Below, piece by piece: positions 6,880 to 8,073 of a stretch of DNA of 8,073 bases. Position numbers and translations under genes: made by a program. Below the pieces are notes generated by a model. That model did no database searches. It was not told where the DNA came from and saw only the letters and a program-made list of their open reading frames with translations. The DNA lies in NCBI GenBank assembly GCA_023399675.1, contig JAEWOM010000216.1, positions 1 through 8,073 of the forward strand, read 5' to 3'. Source of the stretch: Bacteroidota bacterium (GTDB lineage Bacteria > Bacteroidota > Bacteroidia > Flavobacteriales > Weeksellaceae). Numbering within the stretch: the stretch's first letter is position 1; every line of letters starts with the position of its first letter.

Positions 6880-8073
6880 ATGAAAAAGTATTTTGTAAGT
6901 GCTGCCCTCGCTGCTGCCGTTTTCGCAACTGCGCAGAAGAAGGAAATTGCAAACGCTTATAAAGCTGTGGAAGCCAATGATATGGCAACTGCAAAAACGC
7001 AGATCGCTGCTGCAGAAGTGGCAATGAATGGAAAAACAACAATGCTGGAACCGGAAGTTCTGGAGCAGTACTATTTCGCAAAAGGCGTTATGCTGATGCG
7101 ATCTGGACAGAACCTGGAAGGCGCTGAATATCTGGCGAAAGTCGGAGAAATGGGTAAATCGAAAATTTATTCGGGAAGAGATGCCAACAAAAACCGCGTG
7201 TATTATGTCGGAAAAGCGGAGGCAGATGCTTCAGGGATTGCAGGTTTAAAGGAGCAGGCTTATACGCCTACAACCACAGCAAAAATGGTCGCCGTAGTTA
7301 ATCCGATCATTAATGCATCAAACAGTGCTGCACTAGATGCCTATAATAATAAGCGTTTTGAGGAAGCCGGCAATAAATTTCTGGAAGTATACAATCTGCA
7401 GAAAGCAGGAGGTCAGTTCGACGGACAGACCCTCTATAATGCCGGGCTAAGCTATGCTTCAGCGAATAAGGGAGATAAAGCGCTGGATGTTTTCAACCAG
7501 CTGATCAGTTCCGGATACAACGGAGTAGAAACTACGTATACGGCAAATAATAAGAAAACTAGAAAAGTGGAGACTTTCGACAAGGTAACCTGGGAAGCAA
7601 TGAAAATGAATCAGGATTATTCCGATTTCAAAACTTCCACATCGCCAAATATCGAACAGCAGCTGTATGAAACAAAAGCTGCGTTGCTGATTACCGAAAA
7701 CCGTACAGATGAAGCCATTACTTTTCTGGATCAGGCAGCTAAAAAATTTCCGGGAAATGCAAAACTTGCTGAACTTCAGGGCAATGCCTATTATAAAGCC
7801 GGAAAAACCACGGAATTTGTTGCCAGCCTGAAGAATCAACTCGAGAGAAACCCGAATGATGCCGTAAACTGGTTTAATTTGGGAGTGCTGCAAAGCAATG
7901 ATCCGGCCACAGCGTCTGAAGCTGAGAATGCATTCAAAAAAGCAGTAGCAATCGATCCGAAAATGACGAATGCCTATCAAAACCTGACTTTCTTACTGAT
8001 GGGTGATGATGAAGAAGCTGTAAAAGCAATTGAAGCAGCAAAAAAAGCCGGCAACACCGGAAATTACAACAAA
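6880..8073 (+). CDS. Secreted tetratricopeptide-repeat protein (C-terminus outside window)
   Basis: An open frame runs from the ATG at 6880 to the window end: 398 codons with no stop. The N-terminus is a standard Sec signal peptide, with MKKYF, an Ala-rich hydrophobic core and a likely cut after ATA at residue 18, so the product should be periplasmic or outer-membrane associated. The mature chain is helical and Ala-rich. TPR-like helix pairs are clearest at about 150-172, 183-210, 262-290, 294-322, 328-360 and 363-390, with typical features such as YNAGLSYASANKGDKALDVF and NWFNLGVLQSN...AFKKAVAIDP. TPR proteins act as scaffolds for protein-protein contacts; the partner here is unknown and no catalytic motif is seen. 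It lies 27 bases after gyrA without a terminator, so co-transcription is likely, although a shared function with gyrase is not, given the different compartments. Codon use matches the neighbours. Confidence 0.88.
   Translation, partial: MKKYFVSAALAAAVFATAQKKEIANAYKAVEANDMATAKTQIAAAEVAMNGKTTMLEPEVLEQYYFAKGVMLMRSGQNLEGAEYLAKVGEMGKSKIYSGRDANKNRVYYVGKAEADASGIAGLKEQAYTPTTTAKMVAVVNPIINASNSAALDAYNNKRFEEAGNKFLEVYNLQKAGGQFDGQTLYNAGLSYASANKGDKALDVFNQLISSGYNGVETTYTANNKKTRKVETFDKVTWEAMKMNQDYSDFKTSTSPNIEQQLYETKAALLITENRTDEAITFLDQAAKKFPGNAKLAELQGNAYYKAGKTTEFVASLKNQLERNPNDAVNWFNLGVLQSNDPATASEAENAFKKAVAIDPKMTNAYQNLTFLLMGDDEEAVKAIEAAKKAGNTGNYNK

Noticed and set aside
7459..7980. 173-codon open frame on the - strand opposite the TPR gene
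   Set aside because: The + strand frame encodes a coherent signal-peptide TPR protein throughout; the antisense product has a Cys/Phe/Ile-rich composition typical of shadow frames.
1..8073. CRISPR array, insertion sequence, tRNA or rRNA gene, phage or toxin-antitoxin module
   Set aside because: I saw no regularly spaced repeats, no terminal inverted repeats with a transposase, no cloverleaf and no matching proteins; the window is densely filled with ordinary chromosomal genes.

Overview
The window looks like chromosomal DNA from a member of the Bacteroidota, most likely a Chryseobacterium/Elizabethkingia-type flavobacterium (Weeksellaceae). This rests on four things: a prolyl oligopeptidase that closely resembles, from memory, the Elizabethkingia (Flavobacterium) meningoseptica enzyme; a GyrA with the Bacteroidota-style C-terminal domain; a TAnnTTTG-type promoter; and start codons preceded by A/T-rich DNA rather than strong Shine-Dalgarno sites. 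It is compact and mostly housekeeping. I see no transposase, integrase, phage gene, CRISPR array, tRNA or rRNA.

Layout, left to right. (1) Bases 1-134 hold the C-terminal end of an adrenodoxin-type [2Fe-2S] ferredoxin (+). (2) A 256-residue HTH regulator with a LexA/CI-like S24 domain (+, 200-970) follows, with its own candidate promoter. It ends at a strong hairpin terminator (996-1026) that also serves the convergent gene. (3) A prolyl oligopeptidase of family S9A (-, 1043-3163) carries a lipoprotein signal. (4) Divergent from it is a small, highly basic lipoprotein with a two-copy 14-residue repeat (+, 3304-3699). Its terminator fills the 29-base gap to (5) a convergent 105-residue cytosolic protein of uncertain function (-, 3729-4046). 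(6) A 142-base divergent intergenic region contains a perfect 9-base DnaA box. (7) gyrA (+, 4189-6852) encodes an 887-residue DNA gyrase A subunit with a long acidic tail. (8) A secreted TPR protein (+, 6880 to beyond the window end) starts 27 bases after gyrA, probably in the same transcript.

The genes do not form one obvious pathway. The ferredoxin and gyrase are core functions. The peptidase, the basic lipoprotein and the TPR protein are exported to the cell envelope. The S24 regulator is a candidate stress- or damage-responsive switch whose targets are not visible here. I found no convincing new multi-gene system. The points most worth checking are the DnaA box between gyrA and its divergent neighbour, the altered cleavage-site dyad in the S24 regulator, lipid anchoring of the prolyl oligopeptidase, the repeat-bearing basic lipoprotein and the acidic GyrA tail.
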